A DNA stretch of 40,509 bases, taken from positions 1-40,509 of the forward strand of contig JAFGJK010000011.1 in the NCBI GenBank assembly GCA_016929135.1. Reading direction: 5' to 3'. Below are positions 1-8,251 of this stretch, piece after piece (positions within the stretch are counted from its first letter, which is position 1; the number at the start of each line of letters is the position of its first letter). The position numbers and the translations under genes were made by a program. This stretch comes from Spirochaetota bacterium. GTDB taxonomy: Bacteria > Spirochaetota > UBA4802 > UBA5550. The notes beneath the pieces were generated by a model. The model was given only the letters and a program-made list of their open reading frames with translations. It was not told where the DNA came from and ran no database searches.

Positions 1-1
1 C

Positions 2-373
2 TCCCCGGTGGCATCGGAGCCCGATTACGTTGTGGCGCTGAATCCCCCCTCGGCGAGCGCCTTCGGGAACAAGCTGGAGCCGGGCGGGCAGCTCATCTAC
101 AACTCCAGCATGAAGGGGAAGATGCCGATCCGGGGCGACATCAGCTTCTACCCGGTGCCGGCGAACGAGGTGGCCAAGGCCGCGGGGAGCGAGCGGTCGG
201 TGAACGTGGTGATGCTGGGGGCATTCCTGAAGCTCACCGGCATCGTGAAGCTCGAGTCCATCTACGGGAGCGTCGAGTACATGCTCGGCGAGAAGAAAAA
301 GCTCATCGAGCTGACGAAGACGGCGCTGGCCATGGGGTACGATGGGTTCCCCTACAGCGTCAATGAATCATGA
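2..373 (+). CDS. 2-oxoacid:ferredoxin oxidoreductase gamma subunit (5'-partial)
   Basis: This is the C-terminal ~123 residues of a gamma subunit of the pyruvate/2-oxoglutarate/indolepyruvate:ferredoxin oxidoreductase family, which oxidatively decarboxylates 2-oxoacids to acyl-CoA and passes electrons to ferredoxin in the cytoplasm. Seen: a family-typical run with VALNPPSASAFG, then GGQLIYNSS, then a VPANE motif and a NVVMLGAFL-KLTGIV segment near the end. The frame is open to the window edge, so the start lies upstream; the GTG at position 8 is internal. The stop TGA at 371-373 overlaps an ATG at 370. The ACT-domain gene follows at once, a pairing often found with aromatic 2-oxoacid oxidoreductases and aryl-CoA ligases (established knowledge). 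The substrate cannot be told from this fragment. Confidence 0.85.
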   Translation, partial: SPVASEPDYVVALNPPSASAFGNKLEPGGQLIYNSSMKGKMPIRGDISFYPVPANEVAKAAGSERSVNVVMLGAFLKLTGIVKLESIYGSVEYMLGEKKKLIELTKTALAMGYDGFPYSVNES

Positions 374-387
374 CGGAGAGGTGTTCC

Positions 388-816
388 ATGCCCATAACAC
401 AGATAAGCGTCGCGGTGGAGAACAGGCCGGGAAAGCTGAACGAGGTCTGCGATATACTGGAGAAGGAGCTCATCAACATCAAGGCGATCATGGCCTCCTC
501 GGTCCTCTCCCCCGTGCAGGTGCACATGATCGTGAGCGACCCCAAAAAGGCCGAGACGGTCCTGCTGAACCGGGGGATGAAGATCTCCACGAAGGAGGTG
601 ATCGCCGTGGCCACGCCGGACCATCCCGGCGGGCTCAACGCGGTATTGAGGCCCCTCATCGAGGCGCAGGTGAACGTCGACGCCATGTATCCCTTCATCA
701 ACCTGCACGGTGACGAGGCGATCATGATCCTGGAGGTGGACAAGATCGACGAGGCCAAGCGGGTGCTGAAAAAGCACTGGGTGAAGACCTACAGCACCGA
801 GATCTACAATCTGTAG
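388..816 (+). CDS. ACT-domain protein (tandem ACT)
   Basis: This 142-residue protein is made of two ACT-type ligand-binding repeats: residues ~1-70, beginning MPITQISVAVENRPGKL, and ~72-142, beginning around VATPDHPGGLNAVL. ACT domains bind amino acids and regulate enzymes; stand-alone double-ACT proteins of this length commonly sit next to 2-oxoacid oxidoreductase or phenylacetate-CoA ligase genes. The start at 388 is chosen because GGAGAGG at 375-381 lies seven bases upstream. An ATG at 370 overlapping the previous stop is possible but would add six non-conserved residues. It is probably co-transcribed with the oxidoreductase gene. The ligand (aromatic amino acid or aryl-acetate) is inferred, not seen. 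Confidence 0.85.
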   Translation: MPITQISVAVENRPGKLNEVCDILEKELINIKAIMASSVLSPVQVHMIVSDPKKAETVLLNRGMKISTKEVIAVATPDHPGGLNAVLRPLIEAQVNVDAMYPFINLHGDEAIMILEVDKIDEAKRVLKKHWVKTYSTEIYNL

Positions 817-835
817 CGCCGCCCCGAGGCGGCGC
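816..835 (+). terminator. Perfect GC hairpin after the ACT gene
   Basis: GCGCCGCC (816-823), loop CCGA and GGCGGCGC (828-835) form a perfect 8-bp GC stem starting at the last base of the stop codon. No T-run follows, so it may be a weak terminator, an mRNA 3'-end stabiliser, or a pause site before the sirtuin gene at 864. Confidence 0.5.
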
Positions 836-863
836 CGTATCGCACATCCGCGCGGAACATTTC

Positions 864-1610
864 ATGAACCGGGAGATCAGAGAGGCCGTCGATATCCTTC
901 GCGGGTCCCGCTTCGTCGTCGCCCTTACGGGGGCCGGTATCTCCGTGGCCAGCGGCATCCCGGACTTCAGGAGCCCCGCGGGGCTCTGGAGGAGGTTCGA
1001 TCCCGCGGTGTACGCCAGCATCGACCGCTTCAGGGAAAACCCTGCGCGCGCCTGGGAGATGCTCTTCGAGATGATCGCCGCGGTGGACGCCGCCAGGCCC
1101 AATCCGGCCCACGATGCCCTGGCCGAGCTGGAGCGGCGGGGCCTCCTGCAGTGCTGCATCACCCAGAACATCGACGGGCTCCACGGAAGGGCCGGGAGCA
1201 GGAACGTCATCGAGTTCCATGGCAACCTGGACCGGTTCGTCTGCCTTGCCTGTGAAAGCCGGTACGGATGGCGCCAGTACGCATTCCCGGCAGGGGAGGC
1301 GCCCCGCTGCTTTGCCTGCGGATCGGTTTTAAAGCCCTCCATCGTCTTCTTCGGCGAGACCGTGCCGGGGCGTGCCCTCCTGGAGGGGAGGATGTTCGCC
1401 AGCTCGGCCGACGCGATCCTGGTGATCGGCACCGGCGCCACGGTCTTCCCGGCGGCGGAGATTCCCCAGATCGCAAAGAACAGCCACGCGAAGGTGATCG
1501 AGGTGAACACCGCCCCCACGGGGCTCACCAACTACATCACCGACGTCTTCGTGCAGTGCGACGCCGCCGTGGCGCTCCCGGCGATCGCGGAGGGGCTGGG
1601 GGAGGAATAG
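864..1610 (+). CDS. cobB: NAD-dependent protein deacylase (sirtuin)
   Basis: This 248-residue sirtuin uses NAD+ to remove acyl groups from lysines of cytoplasmic proteins. Seen: GAGIS at 23-27 with the downstream GIPDFRS (NAD binding), TQNID at 100-104, the catalytic base His119 within EFHGN, a zinc-binding set Cys127/Cys130 and Cys149/Cys152, and GTGATVFPA plus VIEVNTAPTGL near the C-terminus. Length and motif order match the bacterial family, so it looks intact. The ribosome-binding site (GCGGAAC) is weak. A decayed second copy sits at 9140-9800, and an HDAC-fold amidohydrolase lies at 25300-26616, so the window holds two unrelated kinds of lysine-deacylase fold. Acyl specificity is not readable from the sequence. 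Confidence 0.95.
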   Translation: MNREIREAVDILRGSRFVVALTGAGISVASGIPDFRSPAGLWRRFDPAVYASIDRFRENPARAWEMLFEMIAAVDAARPNPAHDALAELERRGLLQCCITQNIDGLHGRAGSRNVIEFHGNLDRFVCLACESRYGWRQYAFPAGEAPRCFACGSVLKPSIVFFGETVPGRALLEGRMFASSADAILVIGTGATVFPAAEIPQIAKNSHAKVIEVNTAPTGLTNYITDVFVQCDAAVALPAIAEGLGEE

Positions 1611-1969
1611 ATTGCCGGCGGCATAACGAATAACGGTTTTTAAGAATTACATAGGATGAATCAGGTCATTTTACACATATTCAAAACACCTCCAGTTATG
1701 AAGAGGAATTTATTCCTGCGAGTAACAATCAATGTTCGACGTGGAGAATAAACAAGCCTTTTTGTACAGGTATTTGAATCATTAATTATGAAACAAAGAT
1801 ATATGTATCATAAATATTGAGACAATTTCATGGTCATTTTGAATGGCAAAAAATTTTATTCTTGACTATGAATACAGTTATGTTTCATTATATTTGAAAC
1901 AATATTCTAAGTATTATTAATGATGATACATCTGAATCCTTTTCCAATTTATATTCATGGTAGAAAGTC
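1611..1969. other. AT-rich intergenic region upstream of the SatD-like gene
   Basis: About 360 bases with no credible ORF. Base composition changes abruptly at about 1620 from GC-rich to strongly AT-rich, marking the left edge of an accessory island that runs to about 3000. It has several partly self-complementary stretches (ATTATGAAAC near 1784, TATCATAAAT near 1807, TATTTGAAACAATATTC near 1891). A TTGACT box at 1862-1867 is followed 21 bases later by TATATT, which is too wide a spacing to call a promoter with confidence. Confidence 0.5.
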
Positions 1970-2614
1970 ATGCCTCTCCACTACATTCTAATGGGTGATA
2001 TAATAGGAAGCAGTGAATACGATGCACAAAGACTACGTGATGATTTCATGAGTGTTGTCTCTTCATGCAATATAAGGCTGGGAAAAAATATCATCTCGCC
2101 CTATACGGTCACGTTAGGAGACGAGTTCCAGGGTATAGCAACCTCACTTGATACCATTATCAATAGTATTTTTTTTATGGAAGAGATATCTCTTCGCAGG
2201 AGTTTGGCATACAAGGTAAGGTATGTCGCAGTCCTCGGCCATATTGACACAACTATCAACCGGATGAAAGCTCATACAATGATGGGAGACGGACTAACTA
2301 AAGCCCGTAGAATTCTTAATGACAAGCGTAGAGGCCTGCCGCGGTTTCGCTTTGACCTGCCGGACTCCTTTATGACGAAGCAACTAAATCGATTGTTTTT
2401 GGTTCTTGACGGCATTACCAATCGCTGGAGTATAGGGGATGGCATCCTCATTCTGGATATGCTTGCCAATACCAACAATGCGGAAGTCGGTTCCATACAT
2501 GGTAAAAACAGAACTCAAATATGGAAACGTCGTAAGAATCTTCTAATCGAAGAGTATCGGGTTTTGAAAGATGCTTTGATTGAATTGACGCAACAGAACC
2601 GTACAAACACATAG
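1970..2614 (+). CDS. SatD family protein
   Basis: This 214-residue protein resembles the SatD family, a poorly characterised cytoplasmic family first named from a Streptococcus acid-tolerance locus. Seen: an N-terminal ILMGDIIGSS segment, a TLGDEFQG motif at ~46-53, a VRYVAVLGHIDTTIN strand region and MMGDGLTKA at ~105, followed by an Arg/Lys-rich helical C-terminus (KNRTQIWKRRKN). The nucleotide composition is far more AT-rich than both neighbours, which suggests transfer. The gene ends 12 bases before a small membrane-protein gene; SatD-like proteins are often paired with small membrane proteins. The biochemical function is unknown. The conserved GD motifs recall nucleotidyl-cyclase-like folds, but that is only an inference. 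Confidence 0.65.
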   Translation: MPLHYILMGDIIGSSEYDAQRLRDDFMSVVSSCNIRLGKNIISPYTVTLGDEFQGIATSLDTIINSIFFMEEISLRRSLAYKVRYVAVLGHIDTTINRMKAHTMMGDGLTKARRILNDKRRGLPRFRFDLPDSFMTKQLNRLFLVLDGITNRWSIGDGILILDMLANTNNAEVGSIHGKNRTQIWKRRKNLLIEEYRVLKDALIELTQQNRTNT

Positions 2615-2626
2615 GAAGATTTTTTT

Positions 2627-2965
2627 ATGCGATACATTCCGGTATTGATTGTTCTCGTATGCCAGGAAATTGTGGGTATGTTTGTATTTCCAACTCTTAA
2701 CCGATATCTCGGACCAGAGGGGAGCAGCGCATGGAATAAAAAAGCAATATTAAAGGGGTCGTTGGAGAGGCTTGTTCTAGTTACTGCTCTTATTCATGGC
2801 TACCCTCAGATGCTAATCGCCTTTGGCGCGATGAAACTGGGTACACGGCTCCATAATGAGACAGGTTCGGAAATCTCTAATACATATTTTCTAGTCGGAA
2901 ATTTACTAAGTATATTTCTTGCAATGATAAGTTCAATAACAATATCGAAAATCTGGCAATGTTAA
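2627..2965 (+). CDS. Small integral membrane protein next to SatD
   Basis: This 112-residue protein has a hydrophobic N-terminus (residues ~3-20), a middle hydrophobic stretch (~50-72) and a C-terminal one (~88-110), so about three membrane segments. AGGAAG precedes the ATG by seven bases, and the gap to the SatD-like gene is 12 bases, so the two form an operon. It shares the low-GC character of its partner. I do not recognise the family; it lacks the usual look of the DUF3307 proteins that sometimes accompany SatD. It may anchor or regulate SatD, which is inference only. Confidence 0.6.
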   Translation: MRYIPVLIVLVCQEIVGMFVFPTLNRYLGPEGSSAWNKKAILKGSLERLVLVTALIHGYPQMLIAFGAMKLGTRLHNETGSEISNTYFLVGNLLSIFLAMISSITISKIWQC

Positions 2966-3454
2966 ATGCTTCTTAGTCAATAACTTTTCCATGTTCATCT
3001 GCCTTCGCTATCCTCGAGCTCCAGCCGCCTTCAGCTTCATATCGGCGCACCAGCTTAATGTACATGGCACACCCGCTCGCGCGGCTGACGCCGCGGACAT
3101 CATCATATGCTCATAAAATTCATTACCGATACCCTCCTTTCATTCAGGCGGGGGCTGTGCCCGGCATTCTTGCGATGATCAAGCATGGGGACGCGGTCGA
3201 TACCATCCCTTCTGCCCCATGAACCTTCCTGTATGTGTATAGCCATAGGGCGTACCATCGCGGAATGTCCGGCGTATTGTCACCCGTTGTAAATTTATCC
3301 GCAAACCCCGATAAAATGGTTGTCACGGAGGTCCATCCATGCAATGTAATCAGGGCCCTGCGTTTGACACTCCGCGCATTCCTGTTCAAGACGATCTGGA
3401 TGCCGGTTGAGAGTGGCGCACGCACAAGGTGACGGACACAAGGGGAACGGACCG
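2966..3454. other. Intergenic region with repeat copy A
   Basis: About 490 bases between the SatD island and the sugar transporter. Composition returns to GC-rich at about 3000. It contains copy A of the dispersed repeat (3157-3236). The ORFs that cross it on both strands show no recognisable domain and overlap the repeat, so I call no gene here. A transporter promoter must lie in its right part, but I cannot pick one. Confidence 0.5.
3157..3236 (+). repeat. Dispersed repeat, copy A
   Basis: The core GATACCATCCCTTCTGCCCC is closely matched by copy B (GATACAATCCATTCTGCACC, 7482-7562), and both start with a (G/T)G(A/C)CCGGCAT box about 45 bases upstream. The spacer between boxes also aligns (GCATG then CGCGG). 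Copies C (8183-8226) and D (9971-10046) share the core. Confidence 0.7.
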
Positions 3455-4921
3455 ATGACGCCCGTTAGAGATAAATCAATGAACCTCTGGCGTATGATCG
3501 CCTACGGCTCCGGGGACATCTTCGGCGGAGGGACCGCCACCGCTGTGGCCGCGCTCTACACCCTTTTTCTCACCACCGTTGCCAGAGTAGAGCCGCTCAC
3601 CGTGGGCATGATATTCCTGGTGGTCAAGGTGATGTCCGCGGTGACAAACCCCATCGTGGGTTACGTCAGCGACCACACCAGGTCGCGCTGGGGACGCCGC
3701 AGGGTGTATTTCCTTGTGGGATGCGTTCCCTTCTTCGCGCTCCCCTGGATCATGTCGCCCTTCGAGTCTCCCGCGGTGAAAGCGGTATGGTACGGCGGCA
3801 CCTTCATCCTCTACAACATCTGCTGGTCCCTTGTGTCGATTCCCTACTTCAGCATCCTGGCGGACATGACCGCCGACTTCGGCGAGCGCTCAAGGGCCAC
3901 GGGCATACGGATGGTATTCTCGAAAATCGGGACCCTCGTCGGCACCTGGCTTCCCCTCACCATCATCGGACTCTTCGCCGTCAGGGAGACCGGATACCTG
4001 GCCATGGGGCTCATCGTCGGCGCGGTTTTCGCCATCCCCTGGCTCACCTGCTTCCTCTTCACCTGGGAGCGCGAGGACATCGTGATCCCGAAGCCGGGCG
4101 GGCTCGGGAGGGAGATGGCGAACCTGTATCGCAACTTCGTTTCGACCCTCAGGAACTCGTCGTTCCGCAGGCACCTGGTAATGTACCTGGGCGCCTTGAC
4201 CACCTTCGATGTGTTCATGGCGGTCTTCATCATGGCGGTGACGATTTCCCTGGGAAGACCGCTGGGTTTCGCCCGGGACGTGCTGGTAACCGTGCAGATT
4301 TGCCAGTTCGCCGGCCTGCCCATCGCCACCTGGCTCTGCATCAGGTTCAGCAACTCCATGGCCTTCATGGTCGCCGCCGCGTCCTTTGCCCTCTCCACGG
4401 TGGCGTTTTCCCTCATGCCGGCTGACGCGCCCTTCATGCATATGGCAGTCGCCGGATTTTTTGCCGGCTGCGGCATCGCCGGTACGGTGATGTCGTCGTG
4501 GAACAACCTCCCCTTCATCGCCGACGTCGACGAGATCATCACGATGAAGCGGCGCGAGGGAATCTACGCCGGATTCCAGTCATTTGTGCGGCAGCTCTCA
4601 CAGGGGCTGGCCATGCTCCTCACCAACCTCACCCTGGCGGGGATCGGATTTGTGGCTGGTTCCGGCGAGCAGTCCGAAAACGCGCGGCGGGGGATACTGC
4701 ATTTTCTCATGATCGCCCCGCCGGTACTGCTGTTCATCGGCGCGACCGGCGCCGCCCTGTACCGGGTGAATAAAGGTAACTACGACGTCCTCATGGCGGA
4801 AATACGCCGCCTCAGGGCCGGAGGCAGGAAGGAGGACGTCCCGCCTGAAACCAGGCGCGTCGTGGAATCACTCACCGGCATCCGTTACGAAAAACTCTGG
4901 CGGTCGGACCTCGTCAATTAG
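3455..4921 (+). CDS. GPH-family sugar:cation symporter (MFS)
   Basis: This is a 488-residue inner-membrane transporter of the glycoside-pentoside-hexuronide (MelB-like) family, expected to import oligosaccharides with Na+ or H+. Seen: about twelve hydrophobic segments, an early YGSGDIFGGG stretch, the family loop NPIVGYVSDHTRSRWGRRR after the second helix, and a long hydrophilic central region before helix seven. The start at 3455 has GGGGAACGG just upstream; a longer GTG/ATG extension to 3407 adds non-conserved residues, and an ATG at 3479 is an alternative. The GH31 glycosidase gene begins 12 bases after the stop, so uptake and cleavage of an alpha-linked sugar are probably coupled. The exact substrate is unknown. 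Confidence 0.9.
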   Translation: MTPVRDKSMNLWRMIAYGSGDIFGGGTATAVAALYTLFLTTVARVEPLTVGMIFLVVKVMSAVTNPIVGYVSDHTRSRWGRRRVYFLVGCVPFFALPWIMSPFESPAVKAVWYGGTFILYNICWSLVSIPYFSILADMTADFGERSRATGIRMVFSKIGTLVGTWLPLTIIGLFAVRETGYLAMGLIVGAVFAIPWLTCFLFTWEREDIVIPKPGGLGREMANLYRNFVSTLRNSSFRRHLVMYLGALTTFDVFMAVFIMAVTISLGRPLGFARDVLVTVQICQFAGLPIATWLCIRFSNSMAFMVAAASFALSTVAFSLMPADAPFMHMAVAGFFAGCGIAGTVMSSWNNLPFIADVDEIITMKRREGIYAGFQSFVRQLSQGLAMLLTNLTLAGIGFVAGSGEQSENARRGILHFLMIAPPVLLFIGATGAALYRVNKGNYDVLMAEIRRLRAGGRKEDVPPETRRVVESLTGIRYEKLWRSDLVN

Positions 4922-4933
4922 GAAGCTTGCGGA

Positions 4934-7426
4934 ATGCAGATAACGAGAAACATACGAAGCGTGCGCAGGGAGAACGGCCTCTGGCGAATCTTAACCGACG
5001 GCCCGGAGATACGGCTTATGTTCCTGACCGATGACATAATCCGCGTTCGGGCGTCATTCGACGGAATCTTCGACGAGGAATCGTACGCCCTGGCGATGAC
5101 CGCGTGGGAGGACAGGCTCGATCCCGTGCTGGGGGATATTCGAAAGAGGATCACTCCGATCGACCCTCCCGTGAGCGAAACCGACGAATATTATGAATTC
5201 GCCACGGGGACCCTCCGCCTCAGGATGTACCGGTCGGAGTACGGTATCGAGTTATTCAATGCGCAGGGCGAGACGGTCTACGGCGATCTCAGGGCCAGAG
5301 CCTTCAGGATTGACCGCCAGGGCCGTGTGTACCACTACAGCCGCATCGACGCGCGAGAGGACTGCTTTTACGGGTTCGGCGAGACCGCGGGCCCCCTGAA
5401 CAAGGTCCGCGGAAGGGTGCGTCAGGCGCCGCGCGACGCCATAGGCTACGACGCCGCGCTTTCGTCGCCCCTGTACAAGCACATCCCCTTCTATATCAGG
5501 ATGAACCGGAAGAGAAAGCATGCACTGGGACTGTTCTACCACAACACCTGGGAATCGGTCTTCGACATGGGCTGCGAGCGGAGCGGCTACTGGCCGGAAT
5601 ACTCGCATTTCCGCGCGGACGGCGGCGGCATCGACCTCTTTTTCATCAACGGCCCGAAGATGTCGGGCGTCGTTGAACGGTACACCGACCTCACCGGGAA
5701 GACCGCCTTCTGCCCCATGGAGGCGCTGGGCTACCTTGGCTCCACCATGTATTATACCGAGTTGCCGGAGAACTGCGATAAAGAGATACTGGGCTTCATC
5801 GACACTGCGAAGCGGGAGCGCATCCCGGTGGACAACTTCCACCTCTCCTCGGGCTACACCGAGGACGACCGCGGTGCGCGGTGCGTTTTCACCTGGAACC
5901 GGAAAAAATTCAGCGACCCGGCCGCCTTCTTCCTGAAGATGGCGGAGCGGGGCGTGTCGGTCTCTCCCAACGTGAAGCCCGGCATGTTGCCTGCGAACCC
6001 GCACTACGGCGCCTTCGATAGGAAAAGGGCCTTCGTGCGCACCGCCGACGGAAAGGCCTCGTACCTCGACCGGTGGTGGGGTGGGCCCGGGTCCTTCGTG
6101 GATTTCACCAATCCCGCGGCACGGGGGCTGTGGAAGGAACTCCTCAAAAAACGGATCATAGGAATGGGCACGGCCTCCGTGTGGAACGACAACTGCGAAT
6201 ACGACTCCCTGGACGACCGGGATGCCCGGTGCGACTTCGACGGACGGGGCGGCGTCATCGACAAACTGAAATCGGTTCAGCCGCTGATGATGGCGCACAC
6301 GGCACAGGAGGCGGTCCACGAGGCGCGCCCCGGCGTGCGTCCCTTCATCATCTGCCGATCGGGATTTGCCGGCATCCAGAGATACGCCTCCACCTGGGCC
6401 GGTGACAATTTTACCTCGTGGGATACCCTCAGGCACAACATCGCAACCGTCCTCGGCATGGGGCTTTCCGGCGTAGCGATCAACGGCTGCGATATCGGCG
6501 GGTTCTGGGGGCCGGCGCCCGATGCCGAGCTTTTCGTGCGGTGGGTCCAGAACGGCATCTTCCAGCCGCGGTTCTCCATTCATTCCTGCAACACGGACAA
6601 CACCGTCACCGAGCCGTGGATGTACTCAGGCTGCACGGCGCACGTCAGGAACGCCATACTCCTCAGGTATTCCCTGATGCCGTACCTCTACTCGCTCCTG
6701 TACGGGGCGCACGCGACAGGCGCGCCGGTAATGCGGCCCCTGGTGTACGAGTTTCAGGACGATCCCGCATGCCACGACGAGGGCGAGGTGTTCATGCTCG
6801 GACCGTACCTTCTCGTCGCCAACGTCGTTGAACCGGGCCAGGCCGTGCGTTCCGTCTACCTGCCCGGGGGATCGGACTGGTACTACTGGCACGACAGGAA
6901 AAGGTTCCCCGGCGGCACGACGGCGGAGGTGCCGGTGGACCTGGGAACCATCCCCCTCTTCATTCGTGACAATGCTGTCATCCCCATGACCGCCGGATTG
7001 ACGGGAATCAACACCGGGACAATCGACAACCTGCACCTTCTCATCGCATCCGACCGCGACGCCCAGTTCACCCTCTTCGAGGACGACGGCAGATCCTACG
7101 GCTACAGGGAGGGGGCCTGCCTGAAAACGACGGTCCGCGTCCGCGCAGGTGATCGTTGCACAGTGTCCTTTTCCGGGGAGGGCACGTTCAGGACGAAGGT
7201 CGCGACCATGCTCCTGGAGATGATCCGGAGGGACAAGGGGCCGCTTCGGGTTACGGTCGGCGGCCGCCGGATCGGACAGTTCCTGCACAGGCGCTCCTGG
7301 GAAGCTGCCGATGAGGGATGGTATTACAGCAACACGACGGGATCCGCGCTGATTAAGTATGCAAACATGCCGCTCCCCTACACCGTGGAGGTGAACTTCG
7401 AGAGGTTCGACCTCATCGGGATGTGA
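4934..7426 (+). CDS. Glycoside hydrolase family 31 (alpha-glucosidase-like)
   Basis: This 830-residue enzyme of family GH31 hydrolyses or transfers alpha-linked glycosyl units. Seen: an N-terminal beta-sandwich (~1-240), a catalytic barrel containing the nucleophile Asp419 in VWNDNCEYD, the acid/base Asp491 in TWAGDNFTSWD and the following GLSGVAINGCDIGGFWG, then C-terminal beta domains from ~620. The nucleophile loop reads WNDNCE rather than the commoner WxDMNE, pointing to a less common GH31 subfamily. There is no signal peptide, so it acts in the cytoplasm on sugars brought in by the GPH symporter encoded 12 bases upstream. The stop is followed by a short palindrome, CGGGATCCCG. Confidence 0.92.
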   Translation: MQITRNIRSVRRENGLWRILTDGPEIRLMFLTDDIIRVRASFDGIFDEESYALAMTAWEDRLDPVLGDIRKRITPIDPPVSETDEYYEFATGTLRLRMYRSEYGIELFNAQGETVYGDLRARAFRIDRQGRVYHYSRIDAREDCFYGFGETAGPLNKVRGRVRQAPRDAIGYDAALSSPLYKHIPFYIRMNRKRKHALGLFYHNTWESVFDMGCERSGYWPEYSHFRADGGGIDLFFINGPKMSGVVERYTDLTGKTAFCPMEALGYLGSTMYYTELPENCDKEILGFIDTAKRERIPVDNFHLSSGYTEDDRGARCVFTWNRKKFSDPAAFFLKMAERGVSVSPNVKPGMLPANPHYGAFDRKRAFVRTADGKASYLDRWWGGPGSFVDFTNPAARGLWKELLKKRIIGMGTASVWNDNCEYDSLDDRDARCDFDGRGGVIDKLKSVQPLMMAHTAQEAVHEARPGVRPFIICRSGFAGIQRYASTWAGDNFTSWDTLRHNIATVLGMGLSGVAINGCDIGGFWGPAPDAELFVRWVQNGIFQPRFSIHSCNTDNTVTEPWMYSGCTAHVRNAILLRYSLMPYLYSLLYGAHATGAPVMRPLVYEFQDDPACHDEGEVFMLGPYLLVANVVEPGQAVRSVYLPGGSDWYYWHDRKRFPGGTTAEVPVDLGTIPLFIRDNAVIPMTAGLTGINTGTIDNLHLLIASDRDAQFTLFEDDGRSYGYREGACLKTTVRVRAGDRCTVSFSGEGTFRTKVATMLLEMIRRDKGPLRVTVGGRRIGQFLHRRSWEAADEGWYYSNTTGSALIKYANMPLPYTVEVNFERFDLIGM

Positions 7427-7849
7427 CGGGATCCCGGCACAATGGCGGTGGCGGATGTCCCCTGCGGCGAATGGTTAATGGGTGACCGGCATAGCGGGGA
7501 AGTACCCGCATGAGATCGCGGCCGATACAATCCATTCTGCACCATGAATTTCCCCTCTATGTTCGGAATTTTTGCAGATAGGTCAAGTGGGGGGAGTGCC
7601 CATATACTCAAATAATTTGAGCTAATGAAACGTCAGGATTCCGCTCTGTCAGGTCCGGATAGTGGTACAGGCTTGCGCCGTGCCTTTAATGGGAAGGATT
7701 GTCGGTATTGAGGGTGGCTCTGCCAATGCCTATTCATTGAGTGCTCTGGCCCTCATTTTCTCTTAGCCGGCTCTGTCCCCCTCTTTGTTTTTCACATTTC
7801 CCGATCCCCAATCGTTAATAATTCAAAGACCATTCAATGGGGGGAGCAT
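7427..7849. other. Intergenic region with repeat copy B
   Basis: About 420 bases without a credible gene. It holds repeat copy B at 7482-7562 and then unremarkable sequence up to the ribosome-binding site (GGGGGGAG, about 7838) of the small transposase gene. Confidence 0.5.
7482..7562 (+). repeat. Dispersed repeat, copy B
   Basis: Begins GTGACCGGCAT and carries the core CGATACAATCCATTCTGCAC followed by CATGAATT. It matches copy A over roughly 80 bases with scattered mismatches, and lies 288 bases upstream of the transposase gene in the same orientation. Confidence 0.75.
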
Positions 7850-8182
7850 ATGCCACGAACATTGCGCACCATCGGACAGGGGCTTACCCATCATGTGTAC
7901 AGCAGGTGCCACGGGGAGAGAGATCTCCTGCGGGGTAAATGCGGCAGGAAATTCGTCAACGAAGCGGTGAACCAGTGCCGGCTGAAGTACGAGTTCGAAC
8001 TGGTGGAAGCCGAAATATTCTCCAATGGCATCCACCTGGTAATTAAAACGAACCGAGGCAAGGAGTCGATCTCCCGCATCATGCAGTACATCAAGGCCCG
8101 GATAGCGCAAAACTACAACCGGGCCACGGGCGGGACGGGGGCGTTCTGGAATGAGCGCTTCGCGTCATCCGTCATCGAGTAG
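7850..8182 (+). pseudogene. REP-associated (Y1/IS200-like) transposase, truncated
   Basis: This 110-residue ORF has the features of REP-associated tyrosine transposases (RAYT, TnpA_REP): an early HHVYSRCHGER, a central region resembling NHxHLL, a helix with YIKARIAQNYNR that should carry the catalytic Tyr, and GAFWNERFASSVIE, which usually lies in mid-protein. Two defects stand out. The HUH motif reads Asn59-Gly60-Ile61-His62, so the first His is lost, and the protein stops right after SVIE, missing the usual C-terminal 80-100 residues. Repeat copy C begins at the base after the stop, so the 3' end may have been lost at a repeat-mediated junction. It is likely inactive, with a good ribosome-binding site. 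The family normally mobilises short palindromic repeats in single-stranded form. Confidence 0.75.
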
Positions 8183-8226
8183 TCGGACAATGCAATACCC
8201 TTCTGTCCCGTGAATTGTGCTATAGG
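8183..8226 (+). repeat. Dispersed repeat, copy C (partial)
   Basis: Begins directly after the transposase stop. ATGCAATACCCTTCTGTCCC followed by GTGAATT aligns with the 3' half of copies A and B. The upstream CCGGCAT box is absent, so only the distal half is present. Confidence 0.6.
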
Positions 8227-8251
8227 TGAGTGCCCCAGGCGCGCCGTACCG

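Noticed and set aside
3144..3425. Minus-strand open frame of 93 codons upstream of the sugar transporter
   Set aside because: It lies across repeat copy A, has no ribosome-binding site and no recognisable domain; chance frame in GC-rich sequence.
5252..6583. Long 443-codon open frame antisense to the GH31 gene
   Set aside because: Shadow frame of a GC-rich gene: low-complexity Arg/Gly/Pro content, no motif, while the plus-strand frame has clear GH31 catalytic residues.
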